Shown in pieces: positions 1 through 6,684 of a stretch of DNA of 14,077 nucleotides; the first letter of the stretch is position 1, and every line of letters starts with the position of its first letter. The notes beneath the pieces are model-generated. The model saw only the letters and a list, made by a program, of their open reading frames with translations. It did no database searches and had not been told where the DNA came from. Made by a program: the position numbers and the translations under genes. This DNA is from Candidatus Zixiibacteriota bacterium. GTDB taxonomy: Bacteria > Zixibacteria > MSB-5A5 > GN15 > FEB-12. The stretch spans positions 1 through 14,077 of the forward strand of contig QNAG01000047.1 in assembly GCA_003641415.1 (NCBI GenBank), given 5' to 3'.

Positions 1-270
1 CAGGCAACACGTGAGTTGGTAAAGGCGTACGCATTGGGTGTCAGAGTTGCCGAGCTGGATGAACTCTTTTCTATGTTTGTCTGGAATGGCGGCATCGGGA
101 CCTTTGCTTCCGAGATAGGGCCTTCCTCCCTGTTTGGGGCCTATAAGCTCATAAAAACGCTTGAAAGCGAAGGAAAAACACGAGACGATGTGATGACCGC
201 GCTCCTGGAAGAGTTTGGTGAAAAAAATCCAGAAGTAAACGTGATACCCAAGGGTGGGAAGAACAAGTAA
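1..270 (+). CDS. C-terminal end of an unrecognised protein (5' end outside window)
   Basis: The reading frame is open from the first base of the window (QATRELVKAYALGVRVAELD...) to the TAA at 268-270, so this is the last 89 codons of a longer gene; a TTG or GTG near base 16 need not be its start. The visible part is a soluble, mostly helical tail with a central glycine-rich segment (VWNGGIGTFASEIG) and a charged lysine-rich end (PKGGKNK). I see no signal peptide, membrane segment or catalytic motif I can name. I do not recognise the family. Codon use looks like normal coding sequence, and no shadow frame competes. It runs in the opposite direction to the next gene (stop at 458), so they converge on the 187-nt gap between them. 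Confidence 0.7.
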   Translation, partial: QATRELVKAYALGVRVAELDELFSMFVWNGGIGTFASEIGPSSLFGAYKLIKTLESEGKTRDDVMTALLEEFGEKNPEVNVIPKGGKNK

Positions 271-457
271 CCCATCGCAAAAACGTTAAATCATAAAAGG
301 AGAATTGCCATATTTTCTTTCAATGTCAGGGGACAGCCAAGAACAGAGAATTCACCACAAAGACCCTATTGGCTGATGACATGATTGGCTGGTCATGAAA
401 GCCGGGGAAACAGCAGTTAATACCATAGGAATAACGTCTCTGCTTGCTTCCCATCAA
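271..457. other. Convergent intergenic gap, no clear gene
   Basis: This lies between the ends of two convergent genes. It contains a Shine-Dalgarno-like AAAGGAG near 297-303, followed only by a 23-codon open stretch (305-376) that resembles no known protein. There is a small inverted repeat CATGA (380-384) / TCATG (393-397) and a direct repeat TTGGCTG (369-375, 385-391). No T-tract follows the hairpin, so I do not call it an intrinsic terminator. Confidence 0.4.
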
Positions 458-1033
458 TCAGAACCAGCGTAACTTCCGTATCTCGGGAATCTTTTCTTGC
501 ATCTGTTCAGCGATATCTTCCATTTCATCAGCTAGGTCTTCCAGGATTTCAGCCTTCTCTTCCAGCTTCTCAGCCTGAGACTCCAGCCTGGCGGCTGCAA
601 TATCCATATCTCTTTCAAAATCATCTTCATCATACGATGTGAAGATCATTTCAACAACACCTCCAACTGCTTTTAACCCTAGATGGGCACCGCTCAGTCC
701 GATTCTGACCCCTTCCCATCCTATCTTTTTGGCTCTGCGAACGATTTCCATCACGTGATCGTAGTAATCCTTAACCAGCCCCTGCTGTTCGGCATCAAGT
801 TTGATCTGTTCATCGTTGATAAAAAGCTCGTACTCTTCGGTAATTTCGATGGTTTCAAACTTACGCCCATCATGTGATAAGAAGAGCGCTCTATCATCGA
901 TCTCGTATTCTACGTCGTCCATCTGCCATTCGTGAAGATTGGTTATAGAGATATCACGCCCGCTACAGTTGCCTTTCTGAGTTGGAACGATGCTCAACAT
1001 CAGCGCCAGCGACACAATTGCCAATGATTTCAT
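458..1033 (-). CDS. Exported YggN-like (DUF2884-type) protein with C-terminal coiled coil
   Basis: A 191-residue protein of unknown biochemical function. I chose the ATG at 1033, not the upstream ATG at 1150. It is preceded by GGAGG at a good distance and immediately begins a classic signal peptide: MKSLAIVSLALMLSIVP, a Lys followed by a hydrophobic core at about residues 4-16. The mature part has an acidic beta-rich segment (about 25-75) ending in ELFINDEQIKLDAEQQGLVKDYYDH. This matches in style the 'MYNGKQYSLNAAQREQAKDYQ' region of E. coli YggN (DUF2884), recalled from memory. A glycine-containing helix follows (GWEGVRIGLSGAHLGLKAVGG). Residues about 139-185 form a strongly charged heptad-like coiled coil (LESQAEKLEEKAEILEDLADEMEDIAEQM). 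It is probably periplasmic. Family assignment is moderate; export is well supported. It is divergent from the asparaginase gene. Confidence 0.75.
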   Translation of the reverse strand: MKSLAIVSLALMLSIVPTQKGNCSGRDISITNLHEWQMDDVEYEIDDRALFLSHDGRKFETIEITEEYELFINDEQIKLDAEQQGLVKDYYDHVMEIVRRAKKIGWEGVRIGLSGAHLGLKAVGGVVEMIFTSYDEDDFERDMDIAAARLESQAEKLEEKAEILEDLADEMEDIAEQMQEKIPEIRKLRWF

Positions 1034-1305
1034 CCTGTATCCTCCAGTAGATTCCTTTACTGTGACATTACGAATCTTGGGCGGAGTTGTTTCAACAATT
1101 GACAGCGTTGGGGCTATTTTCAATTTTTCATAGTATTCAACAGAAAACATGGTTTATATCAAATTGATAACAAGAATGATACGAAGCGATAATTCCATAA
1201 ATATTTGGTATTTCCCAAATTCTTTATTATCTTGGGCTTGATGAAAGTGCGGATTTTATTAATCTGTTCTGGGACGGATATTGATCGCTTATAATAGGTA
1301 TTTGT
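1034..1305. other. Divergent intergenic region between the YggN-like and asparaginase genes
   Basis: This holds the control regions of two divergent genes. On the minus strand a long possible leader (about 110 nt) precedes the 1033 start, with a -10-like TATAAA seen near 1147-1152 in reverse complement. On the plus strand a consensus -10 hexamer TATAAT sits at 1290-1295. An inverted repeat ATTTGG (1203-1208) / CCAAAT (1215-1220) lies between. No conserved RNA or further gene was recognised. Confidence 0.35.
1290..1295 (+). promoter_or_regulatory. Possible -10 box (TATAAT) just before the asparaginase gene
   Basis: A perfect TATAAT ends only 10 nt before the asparaginase ATG. No convincing -35 lies 16-18 nt upstream (the bases there read TTCTGG or similar). 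If it is used, transcription would start a few bases before the ATG and give an almost leaderless mRNA. This is an inference from one hexamer. Confidence 0.25.
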
Positions 1306-2325
1306 ATGACATCTGATATTAACATTTTAGCCAGAGTATACCGAGGTGAAGCTGTTGAGGCTGTTCACTACGGAGCGATAGCAATAGTTGATGGAGATGG
1401 TAAGCTGACACATTATGTGGGCGACCCGCACCAACCTTTCATGACGCGTTCTTCAATCAAACCATTCCAGATTATGCCTTTGTTGGTATCTGGGGCGGCT
1501 GATCACTATGGCTTTACACAACGTCAGTTAGCAATTATGTGTGGCTCACACACCGGTAGTGATGATCACTATGAAGTTGTCATGAGCAATCTCCGTCTGG
1601 CTGGCAATGAACCAGAAGATCTTCAGTGTGGTTGTCACTGGCCTCTTGGCATGATGATTGACAAGAAATACCCGCTTGACGGAGAGGACAAGGACCCGGT
1701 AAGGCATAATTGTTCCGGCAAACATTCTGGTTTCCTTGCTTTGGCGCGGTTTCTGGACGAAGCCAAAGAGGAGTACCTTAACCCAAATAGTCAGGTTCAA
1801 AGGATGGTAAAACAGATATTATCTGATTTCTGCGAGTATCCTGAGGATAAGATGCCGGTCGGCATTGACGGTTGTAGTGCTCCAAATTACCCGTTGCCAT
1901 TGTTTAACCTTGCGCTTGGTTTCATGAAAATAGCAAATCTTCAGTCGGGTGGTGGTGTCAGCGCTGATATTCTTTCCCGGATTAGAGACGCAATGACTAC
2001 ATATCCTGAAATGGTCTCGGGTGAAAAGCGGTTTGACTTTGATCTGGCCCGATCCTTTCCTTCACGTTTGATTTGCAAAGTGGGAGCAGAATCTATCGAG
2101 ATAATAGGACTGTCTGATCCGCCATTGGGTATTACAATTAAGATTCACGATGGTAACCAACGCGCTCTCGGGGCAGTATGTGTCTCAGTTCTGAAACAGT
2201 TAGGTATAATCAAGAACATGAAAGATTATCCGCTTCTGGCAAAACACGAGCGACCGGAAATCCGCAATTATCGAGATACTTTAACCGGCCATATTTCTGC
2301 CGAATTTGAGCTGAAAGAGATTTGA
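1306..2325 (+). CDS. L-asparaginase, type II (Rhizobium ReAII-like, Asparaginase_II family)
   Basis: Hydrolyses L-asparagine to aspartate and ammonia; probably cytoplasmic, since no signal peptide is visible. At 339 residues it fits this family, which is unrelated to E. coli AnsA/AnsB. The catalytic and metal-site residues reported for the Rhizobium etli enzyme ReAII (Ser48, Lys51, Ser80, Cys135, Lys138, Cys189) all appear here shifted by one. They are Ser49-x-x-Lys52 in RSSIKPFQ, Ser81 in CGSHTGSDDHY, Cys136 and Lys139 in NCSGKHSGF, and Cys190 in GIDGCSAP. The N-terminus ILARVYRGEAVEAVHYGAIAIVDGDG is typical of the family and supports the ATG at 1306. The upstream AGGT is a weak ribosome site. 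It lies 121 nt before tryptophanase on the same strand, which suggests a joint amino-acid degradation unit. Confidence 0.93.
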   Translation: MTSDINILARVYRGEAVEAVHYGAIAIVDGDGKLTHYVGDPHQPFMTRSSIKPFQIMPLLVSGAADHYGFTQRQLAIMCGSHTGSDDHYEVVMSNLRLAGNEPEDLQCGCHWPLGMMIDKKYPLDGEDKDPVRHNCSGKHSGFLALARFLDEAKEEYLNPNSQVQRMVKQILSDFCEYPEDKMPVGIDGCSAPNYPLPLFNLALGFMKIANLQSGGGVSADILSRIRDAMTTYPEMVSGEKRFDFDLARSFPSRLICKVGAESIEIIGLSDPPLGITIKIHDGNQRALGAVCVSVLKQLGIIKNMKDYPLLAKHERPEIRNYRDTLTGHISAEFELKEI

Positions 2326-2394
2326 ATGAACTTTATCCGACACAATCACCTGGGACTTAAATATCACCGTCGCAGGGTGAAACAGTATACATAA
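2326..2394 (+). CDS. Possible 22-codon leader ORF upstream of tryptophanase
   Basis: An ATG abuts the asparaginase TGA directly (TGAATG). The frame reads MNFIRHNHLGLKYHRRRVKQYT and stops with TAA at 2392-2394. It is very basic and contains no tryptophan, so it is not a TnaC-type leader of the E. coli kind, which stalls using a critical Trp. No strong Shine-Dalgarno precedes it, but a ribosome finishing asparaginase could reinitiate. Its stop lies five bases before the left arm of the inverted repeat that would mask the tryptophanase ribosome site. It may be chance; conservation would decide. Confidence 0.25.
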   Translation: MNFIRHNHLGLKYHRRRVKQYT

Positions 2395-2399
2395 GAGTC

Positions 2400-2440
2400 C
2401 TCCTGTAAGCAGTTAGTTGTAACAAAAATTATAACAGGAG
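2400..2440 (+). promoter_or_regulatory. Inverted repeat sequestering the tryptophanase Shine-Dalgarno
   Basis: CTCCTGT (2400-2406) is a perfect 7-bp complement of ACAGGAG (2434-2440), which is the ribosome binding site of tryptophanase (ATG at 2447). The 27-nt loop contains a smaller GTTA/TAAC pairing (2412-2415 with 2420-2423). Folding would hide the ribosome site. A ribosome stopped at 2394 would cover the left arm and free it. The pairing is seen in the sequence; the regulatory role is inference, and a 7-bp match can occur by chance. Confidence 0.35.
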
Positions 2441-2446
2441 TGTAAT

Positions 2447-3847
2447 ATGTCCAGAAAACGTCAACCAATCGAACCTCACCGCATCAAGTCGGTGGAACCC
2501 ATTAAGCAACTTTCCGCTCACGAACGGGAACAACGAATAGTTGAGGCGAGATACAATATCTTCAGAATCGATGCTCAGGATATTTTCATAGATCTTCTTA
2601 CCGATTCCGGTACAACAGCCATGTCGGCGCGGCAGTGGGCAGCCCTGATGATTGGCGATGAATCCTATGCTGGAGCGGCATCATTTCGAAATTTCGAACG
2701 TACTGTAAAGGATATCTTTCGCAAGAGATTTGTGATCCCCTGTCACCAGGGTCGATCTGCCGAGAATCTGATGTTTAGCACTGTTGTCGAAAAGGGAAAA
2801 TATGTGCTGAATAACACTCATTTCGATACAACCCGCGGTAATACCCTGCACAAAGGGGGGATACCAATTGATCTGCCATGTCCTGAGTCTACTTCAGACG
2901 AAATGGAGCCATTTAAGGGAAACATGGATACCGAGCATCTCGAGGCATTCATCAACGAACATGGAGCAGAATCCATCGCGATGGTTGTGATGACTGTAAC
3001 AAATAATTCTGTCGGTGGTTTGCCGGTTTCAATGGCTAATATCCACGCCACCTCGGAAATATGCCGTCGACACAATATCTTGTTCTTCTTTGATGGCGCT
3101 CGCTATGCAGAGAATTGCTATTTTATCAAACGTGACGAACCTGGTTATGGTAACAAATCGGTTTCAGATATTGCTAATGAGATGTTTGAGTGCTGTGACG
3201 GTGTAATGATGTCAGCCAAGAAAGATGGTATGGCGAATATAGGAGGTTTCATAGCTCTTAATGACGAGGATTTATACCAGCGTGTGACGGAACTGATGAT
3301 TATCATAGAAGGTTTCCCTACTTATGGTGGTCTGGCTGGTCGTGACCTCGAAGTTCTTGCGGTTGGGTTGCGAGAAGCTCAGGATTTTGATTACCTGGAT
3401 TTCCGTATCAATCAGGTTGCCTATTTAGGTGAGCAGATTAAGCAAGCCGGAATGCCGATCGTAGAACCTACAGGTGGCCACGCTGTTTTCGTCGATGCCG
3501 GTAAGTTCCTCCCACACGTACCTCCGAATGAGTTCCCCGGGCAGTCTGTAGCTGTTGAATTCTACAGGGAAGGTGGCATCCGGATGTCAGAAATTGGTTC
3601 GCTTATGTTCGGTGGAAAGGATCCCAACACTGGTGAGGAGTTAATTGCTGTGCGCGAACTGGTGCGCTTGGCCATGCCAAGAAGAGTCTATACTAATTCT
3701 CATTACGATTATGTTGCTGATGTCGCTGCTCGTATTGCAGACCGACGTGACTCGCTCACCGGCTATAAAGTTGTTCATCAAACAGCTATCTTACGGCATT
3801 TCACATGTGATCTTGAGCCATTGGCTCACAAAAAGGTACACTCTTGA
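2447..3847 (+). CDS. tnaA: Tryptophanase (tryptophan indole-lyase)
   Basis: A PLP enzyme that splits L-tryptophan into indole, pyruvate and ammonia. At 466 residues it is the length of E. coli TnaA. Hallmarks of the tryptophanase/tyrosine phenol-lyase family: IDLLTDSGTTAMS (48-60), THQGR-like CHQGRSAENL (99-108), the cofactor site SAKKD with PLP lysine 259, EGFPTYGGLAGRD (288-300) and GGHAVFVDAGKFLPH (343-357). Two positions separate the relatives. Where tyrosine phenol-lyase has Arg381 (SMERG) this protein has Ile383 (MSEIGS), and where it has Phe448 (LRFFT) this has His451 (LRHFT). Both match tryptophanase. One family oddity: Pro-Cys-His-Gln replaces the usual Pro-Thr-His-Gln. The ATG at 2447 has AGGAG at good spacing. 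Translation of the next gene is coupled through a 4-base overlap. Confidence 0.92.
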   Translation: MSRKRQPIEPHRIKSVEPIKQLSAHEREQRIVEARYNIFRIDAQDIFIDLLTDSGTTAMSARQWAALMIGDESYAGAASFRNFERTVKDIFRKRFVIPCHQGRSAENLMFSTVVEKGKYVLNNTHFDTTRGNTLHKGGIPIDLPCPESTSDEMEPFKGNMDTEHLEAFINEHGAESIAMVVMTVTNNSVGGLPVSMANIHATSEICRRHNILFFFDGARYAENCYFIKRDEPGYGNKSVSDIANEMFECCDGVMMSAKKDGMANIGGFIALNDEDLYQRVTELMIIIEGFPTYGGLAGRDLEVLAVGLREAQDFDYLDFRINQVAYLGEQIKQAGMPIVEPTGGHAVFVDAGKFLPHVPPNEFPGQSVAVEFYREGGIRMSEIGSLMFGGKDPNTGEELIAVRELVRLAMPRRVYTNSHYDYVADVAARIADRRDSLTGYKVVHQTAILRHFTCDLEPLAHKKVHS

Positions 3848-4443
3848 CAGGATATTGTTTCAAAATATCAACCGTAGTTATAGTAATTGTTTTTCTCACG
3901 CTTGGTTTTTTTAACAGCGGTTGTGGCATCAAAATTGAGACCGGTCAGACTACAGAAGAAGCAGTCGCTTCATCGGAGACAAAAGCACGGGATATCCGTT
4001 CCCGTTGGGCGAGAAAGCTGGAACGTTCTGCTCAGGAAGATATCGGATATCTTCTTAAGGAACACATTGATTCTACTGCTGTGGTACTGATGAACTACGG
4101 ATGGAAACTGGCTGAGAAGTGGCATGAGGGGAACAGGGGTAGAGGTGAACTTATCCCTGACCATGAAATGCGTGAAATTATAGATGCCTGGACTTATCGC
4201 GAACGCCCTATTCTGAAAGCCTGGGAAGATAATATAGAATATGCATGGGATATTATCCGGGATTCAGGTTTGTATGATCAACATCAGATGAAAACCATCA
4301 AAGAATTTATTGAACAATACTATCACGTATTTAGCATCGTCATGTATCCCAACGGTACGGTTGAAAGCTATGAGGACAATCTACGTATAATAAAACGAGA
4401 GACAGAATCTCTAAGCCAGAGTCTTAGATTAGAACTGGAGTGA
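3844..4443 (+). CDS. Putative lipoprotein of unknown function
   Basis: A 199-residue protein I do not recognise. It starts with TTG at 3844, overlapping the tryptophanase stop as TTGA, with AAGG (3833-3836) seven bases upstream; no in-frame ATG gives the signal peptide. Residues 7-23 are a hydrophobic export signal (KISTVVIVIVFLTLGFF) followed by NSGC, a lipobox with Cys27. The -3 residue is Asn, which is not the preferred Leu, so lipidation is likely rather than certain. The rest is charged and mostly helical, with several tryptophans (e.g. RSRWARKLERSAQEDIGYLLKEHIDS, IDAWTYRERPILKAWEDNIEYAW). Its job next to tryptophanase is unknown. Confidence 0.75.
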   Translation: MTGYCFKISTVVIVIVFLTLGFFNSGCGIKIETGQTTEEAVASSETKARDIRSRWARKLERSAQEDIGYLLKEHIDSTAVVLMNYGWKLAEKWHEGNRGRGELIPDHEMREIIDAWTYRERPILKAWEDNIEYAWDIIRDSGLYDQHQMKTIKEFIEQYYHVFSIVMYPNGTVESYEDNLRIIKRETESLSQSLRLELE

Positions 4444-4501
4444 TTGTTTCTATTGGTGTAATAAATAGCGAGTAATACCTGAAAGAACGAATATAATCCT
4501 C

Positions 4502-4521
4502 AGAGAAAAGGGTAGGTCTCT
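4502..4521. terminator. Weak stem between convergent operons
   Basis: AGAGA (4502-4506) pairs with TCTCT (4517-4521) around a 10-nt loop and is followed by CTTT on the plus strand. It sits between the end of the lipoprotein gene and the end of the suf operon, where a shared terminator would be expected. The stem is short and the T-run poor, so this is only a candidate. Confidence 0.2.
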
Positions 4522-4533
4522 CTTTATCAGTGG

Positions 4534-4845
4534 TCACCAGATACCAAGAATATCTTTGGCGCTGTCAGAGGCCATTGTTGCCGGATCCCACACAGGGTCC
4601 CAGACGAGTGCGATTTCTGTCTCGGTGACACCACTCGTCTCCTCGACTGCTTTGTGAACCTGCGCAACGAGCATCTCGCCATTGGGACAGGCAGCTGTCG
4701 TGAGGGTCATCTTCACCTGTACCTTACCTTCCGGTTCGATGTTGATATCATAAATCATCCCAAGGTCAACTAAGCTTATGTTCATTTCGGGGTCTTTGAC
4801 CTTTTGCAGGGCTTCTAAAATTTGTTCTTTGGTTGGAATAGCCAT
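4534..4845 (-). CDS. sufT: SufT-like iron-sulfur assembly factor (DUF59 / MIP18 family)
   Basis: A 103-residue single-domain MIP18/DUF59 protein, an accessory factor in maturing iron-sulfur proteins. Family signs: KDPEMNISLVDLGMIYDI (17-34, with the DPE motif), MTLTTAACPNGEMLV (46-60, with conserved Cys53) and the C-terminal VWDPVWDPATMASDSAKDILGI (81-102). Short stand-alone members like this are widespread in suf operons of Gram-positives and many other phyla, and SufT of Staphylococcus is the reference for the role. It is last in the operon, 64 nt after sufU. No Shine-Dalgarno of note precedes the ATG, and an imperfect inverted repeat (CCAT 4842-4845 / ATGG 4860-4863) overlaps the start. 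Domain call is firm; the exact role is by family and context. Confidence 0.9.
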   Translation of the reverse strand: MAIPTKEQILEALQKVKDPEMNISLVDLGMIYDINIEPEGKVQVKMTLTTAACPNGEMLVAQVHKAVEETSGVTETEIALVWDPVWDPATMASDSAKDILGIW

Positions 4846-4880
4846 GATATCACTATCGTATGGTTGTCTAATGGACCGTC

Positions 4881-4898
4881 GAAACTGAAGACAGTTTC
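4881..4898. repeat. 7-bp hairpin between sufU and sufT-like genes
   Basis: GAAACTG (4881-4887) and CAGTTTC (4892-4898) form a perfect stem with a 4-nt loop in the 64-nt gap between sufU and the DUF59 gene. On the transcribed (minus) strand no T-run follows, so it is not a standard terminator. It could be an mRNA stability or processing element that lowers expression of the last gene. Confidence 0.45.
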
Positions 4899-4909
4899 AA
4901 CCTACTCAG

Positions 4910-5383
4910 CTACTTATCCTCTTCTGTGGTTACGTTCCCCTCTCCATGTCCATGTTCGTAGTCCTCCAATCCTTCCATAAACGTTACCCAAGCCAACAGA
5001 GCACACTTGATCCGCACCGGGAATTTTCTCACACCCTGAAGCGAATCAAGGTCTTCTAGGTCATTCGGCAACTCAGCGTTTTCACCCTTTAGCATTTGTT
5101 TGACAACTTCGGCAATACGTTTAGCTTCAGCTATGGATTTACCTTTGACTGTTTCCGCCAGCATCGATCCCGAAGCAATCGAGATAGCGCATCCCTGACA
5201 GTCAATATAGATGTCCTTGACGATGCCATCCTCCAATTTAACCTGCAGCTTGAGTTCATCACCGCAGGAAGGGTTACGTCCATTGGACGAGAAATCCACT
5301 ACTGGAAGTTGCTTCCGCCCCCGCGGAGAGCGAAAATGATCCATAATGATGTCGCGATACATGTCATCAAGGGGTGCACTCAT
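4910..5383 (-). CDS. sufU: SufU iron-sulfur assembly / sulfurtransferase protein
   Basis: A 157-residue IscU-fold protein of the SufU type. It takes the persulfide sulfur from SufS and passes it to the SufBCD scaffold, using a zinc site for the exchange. The zinc ligands of Bacillus SufU (Cys41, Asp43, Cys66, Cys128) are all present as Cys40 and Asp42 in NPSCGDEL, Cys65 in DCQGCAIS and Cys127 in IKCALLAW; an extra Cys62 precedes the third. The region between residues 98 and 122 is the SufU-specific insertion absent from IscU. A histidine-rich acidic tail (EHGHGEGNVTTEEDK) is unusual and might bind metal; this is speculation. The ATG overlaps the sufS stop by 4 bases, with GAGGAGG upstream. 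Confidence 0.95.
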   Translation of the reverse strand: MSAPLDDMYRDIIMDHFRSPRGRKQLPVVDFSSNGRNPSCGDELKLQVKLEDGIVKDIYIDCQGCAISIASGSMLAETVKGKSIAEAKRIAEVVKQMLKGENAELPNDLEDLDSLQGVRKFPVRIKCALLAWVTFMEGLEDYEHGHGEGNVTTEEDK

Positions 5384-6657
5384 AGACCGAAATACCTCCT
5401 CATTCCTCTTAGAGCTTTAATCAGGGCATTGATGTCAGCCTCGTTATTATAAACATAAATCGAGGCGCGCGCAGTAGCAATTTTTCCCAGTACTCGCATC
5501 AGTGGCTGAGCACAGTGGTGTCCAGCCCGGATGGCGATTCCTTTGGCATCCAGATAGGTACTGATATCGTGGGGATGGAGATCGGCGTCTGTAAATGAAA
5601 TAGCTCCACCACGCTGTTCAACTTCCTTAGGTCCCTGGATTTCGATGCCTGGGATTGCTGATAGTTGTTCAATAGTATACCGTGTTAAATCCATTTCGTG
5701 CTGCCGCAGCCTGTCCATGCCGATCTCTTCGAGATAGTGCAGGGCAGCATCAAACGCCACCACGTCAGCAATGTTCGGCGTACCGCCCTCGAATTTATAA
5801 GGAAGATCAGCCCAGGTGACGTTATCAAAGCGAACTTCGCGAATCATCTCTCCACCCAGGTTGAATGGTGGCATTTCCTGAAGCAGGTCACGGCGCCCAT
5901 AGAGAATGCCAACGCCGGTCGGACCGAGCATTTTATGAGAGGAGAGAGCATAGAAATCAACTCCGAGCGCTTTGACATCAACGGCTAGGTGCGGTGCTGC
6001 CTGAGCCCCGTCAGCCAGCACCACCGCACCATGCTCATGCGCTTTGGCAGCTAAGTCAGCAACATGGTTGATTGTTCCGAGCACATTTGACATATGACTG
6101 ATAGCCAGCAGCTTGGTGCGGGGAGTGATAATCTCGTTAATATTGGTAAGATCAAGATAACCGTCAGGGGTAATAGGTATACGTTTGAGAACTGCGTGCT
6201 TGCGCTTGGCCAGTTGCACCCAAGGGACTAAGTTGGCATGGTGCTCCATTTCGGTAATGACAATCTCATCACCTTCACGAATGTTCTGCTCTCCCCAAGT
6301 GTAGGCTACAAGATTTATGGCTTCAGTTGTACCTCGTGTAAATATCACTTCACTGGGGTCGACTCCTCCAAGAAACCGAGCGGCATGTTCTCGAGTATGT
6401 TCGTACATCTCGGTGGCTCTTTCAGATAGGTAATGCAGACCGCGATGGATATTAGCATTGTACTTGCGGTAGTAGTCGGAAATAGCGTTGATGACCACTC
6501 GCGGTTTCTGGGTCGTAGCAGCATTGTCGAGATAAATCAACCGATTACCGTCGATGACCTGCTCCAGAATGGGGAAATCCGCACGGATACGTTCAATCTC
6601 TATCGGTGTAAGTCGGGATCGAAGCGGTAACGGTTCATTTTGTATCTTCTGTTCCAT
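5380..6657 (-). CDS. sufS: Cysteine desulfurase SufS (group II)
   Basis: A PLP enzyme that removes sulfur from L-cysteine, giving alanine and an enzyme persulfide for iron-sulfur assembly. At 425 residues it is slightly longer than E. coli SufS because of an N-terminal extension before IRADFPILEQ. Landmarks: YLDNAATTQKP (42-52), TEAINLV (111-117), EMEHHANLVPW (136-146), ADGAQA (215-220), SSHKMLGPTGVGILYG (239-254) with PLP lysine 242, and RAGHHCAQPLM (377-387) with the active-site Cys382. The RxGHHCA loop marks the SufS class as opposed to IscS. It is followed by sufU in a 4-base overlap, the usual partner order. It begins 27 nt after the Rieske gene, with GAGGA 13 nt upstream, a somewhat long spacing. 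Confidence 0.96.
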   Translation of the reverse strand: MEQKIQNEPLPLRSRLTPIEIERIRADFPILEQVIDGNRLIYLDNAATTQKPRVVINAISDYYRKYNANIHRGLHYLSERATEMYEHTREHAARFLGGVDPSEVIFTRGTTEAINLVAYTWGEQNIREGDEIVITEMEHHANLVPWVQLAKRKHAVLKRIPITPDGYLDLTNINEIITPRTKLLAISHMSNVLGTINHVADLAAKAHEHGAVVLADGAQAAPHLAVDVKALGVDFYALSSHKMLGPTGVGILYGRRDLLQEMPPFNLGGEMIREVRFDNVTWADLPYKFEGGTPNIADVVAFDAALHYLEEIGMDRLRQHEMDLTRYTIEQLSAIPGIEIQGPKEVEQRGGAISFTDADLHPHDISTYLDAKGIAIRAGHHCAQPLMRVLGKIATARASIYVYNNEADINALIKALRGMRRYFGL

Positions 6658-6684
6658 AAGTATGTAATAGTCCTCAGCGCAAGT

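Noticed and set aside
305..376. Short TTG-initiated ORF (about 23 codons) after an AAAGGAG site in the 271-457 gap
   Set aside because: The spacing between the ribosome site and TTG is only a couple of bases, the peptide resembles nothing, and there is no supporting context.
1546..1800. 84-codon open frame antisense to the asparaginase gene
   Set aside because: Shadow of a well-supported coding gene with catalytic motifs in the other frame; no ribosome site or family resemblance.
2326..2394. A TnaC-type tryptophan-sensing leader peptide
   Set aside because: The peptide has no tryptophan and no W-x-x-x-P-like ending, so the E. coli stalling mechanism cannot apply as such.
2447..3847. Tyrosine phenol-lyase identity for the tryptophanase gene
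   Set aside because: The two discriminating positions are Ile383 and His451 as in tryptophanase, not Arg and Phe as in tyrosine phenol-lyase.
5096..5452. 118-codon plus-strand frame over sufU/sufS
   Set aside because: Antisense shadow across two certain genes; cysteine- and arginine-rich composition typical of non-coding frames.
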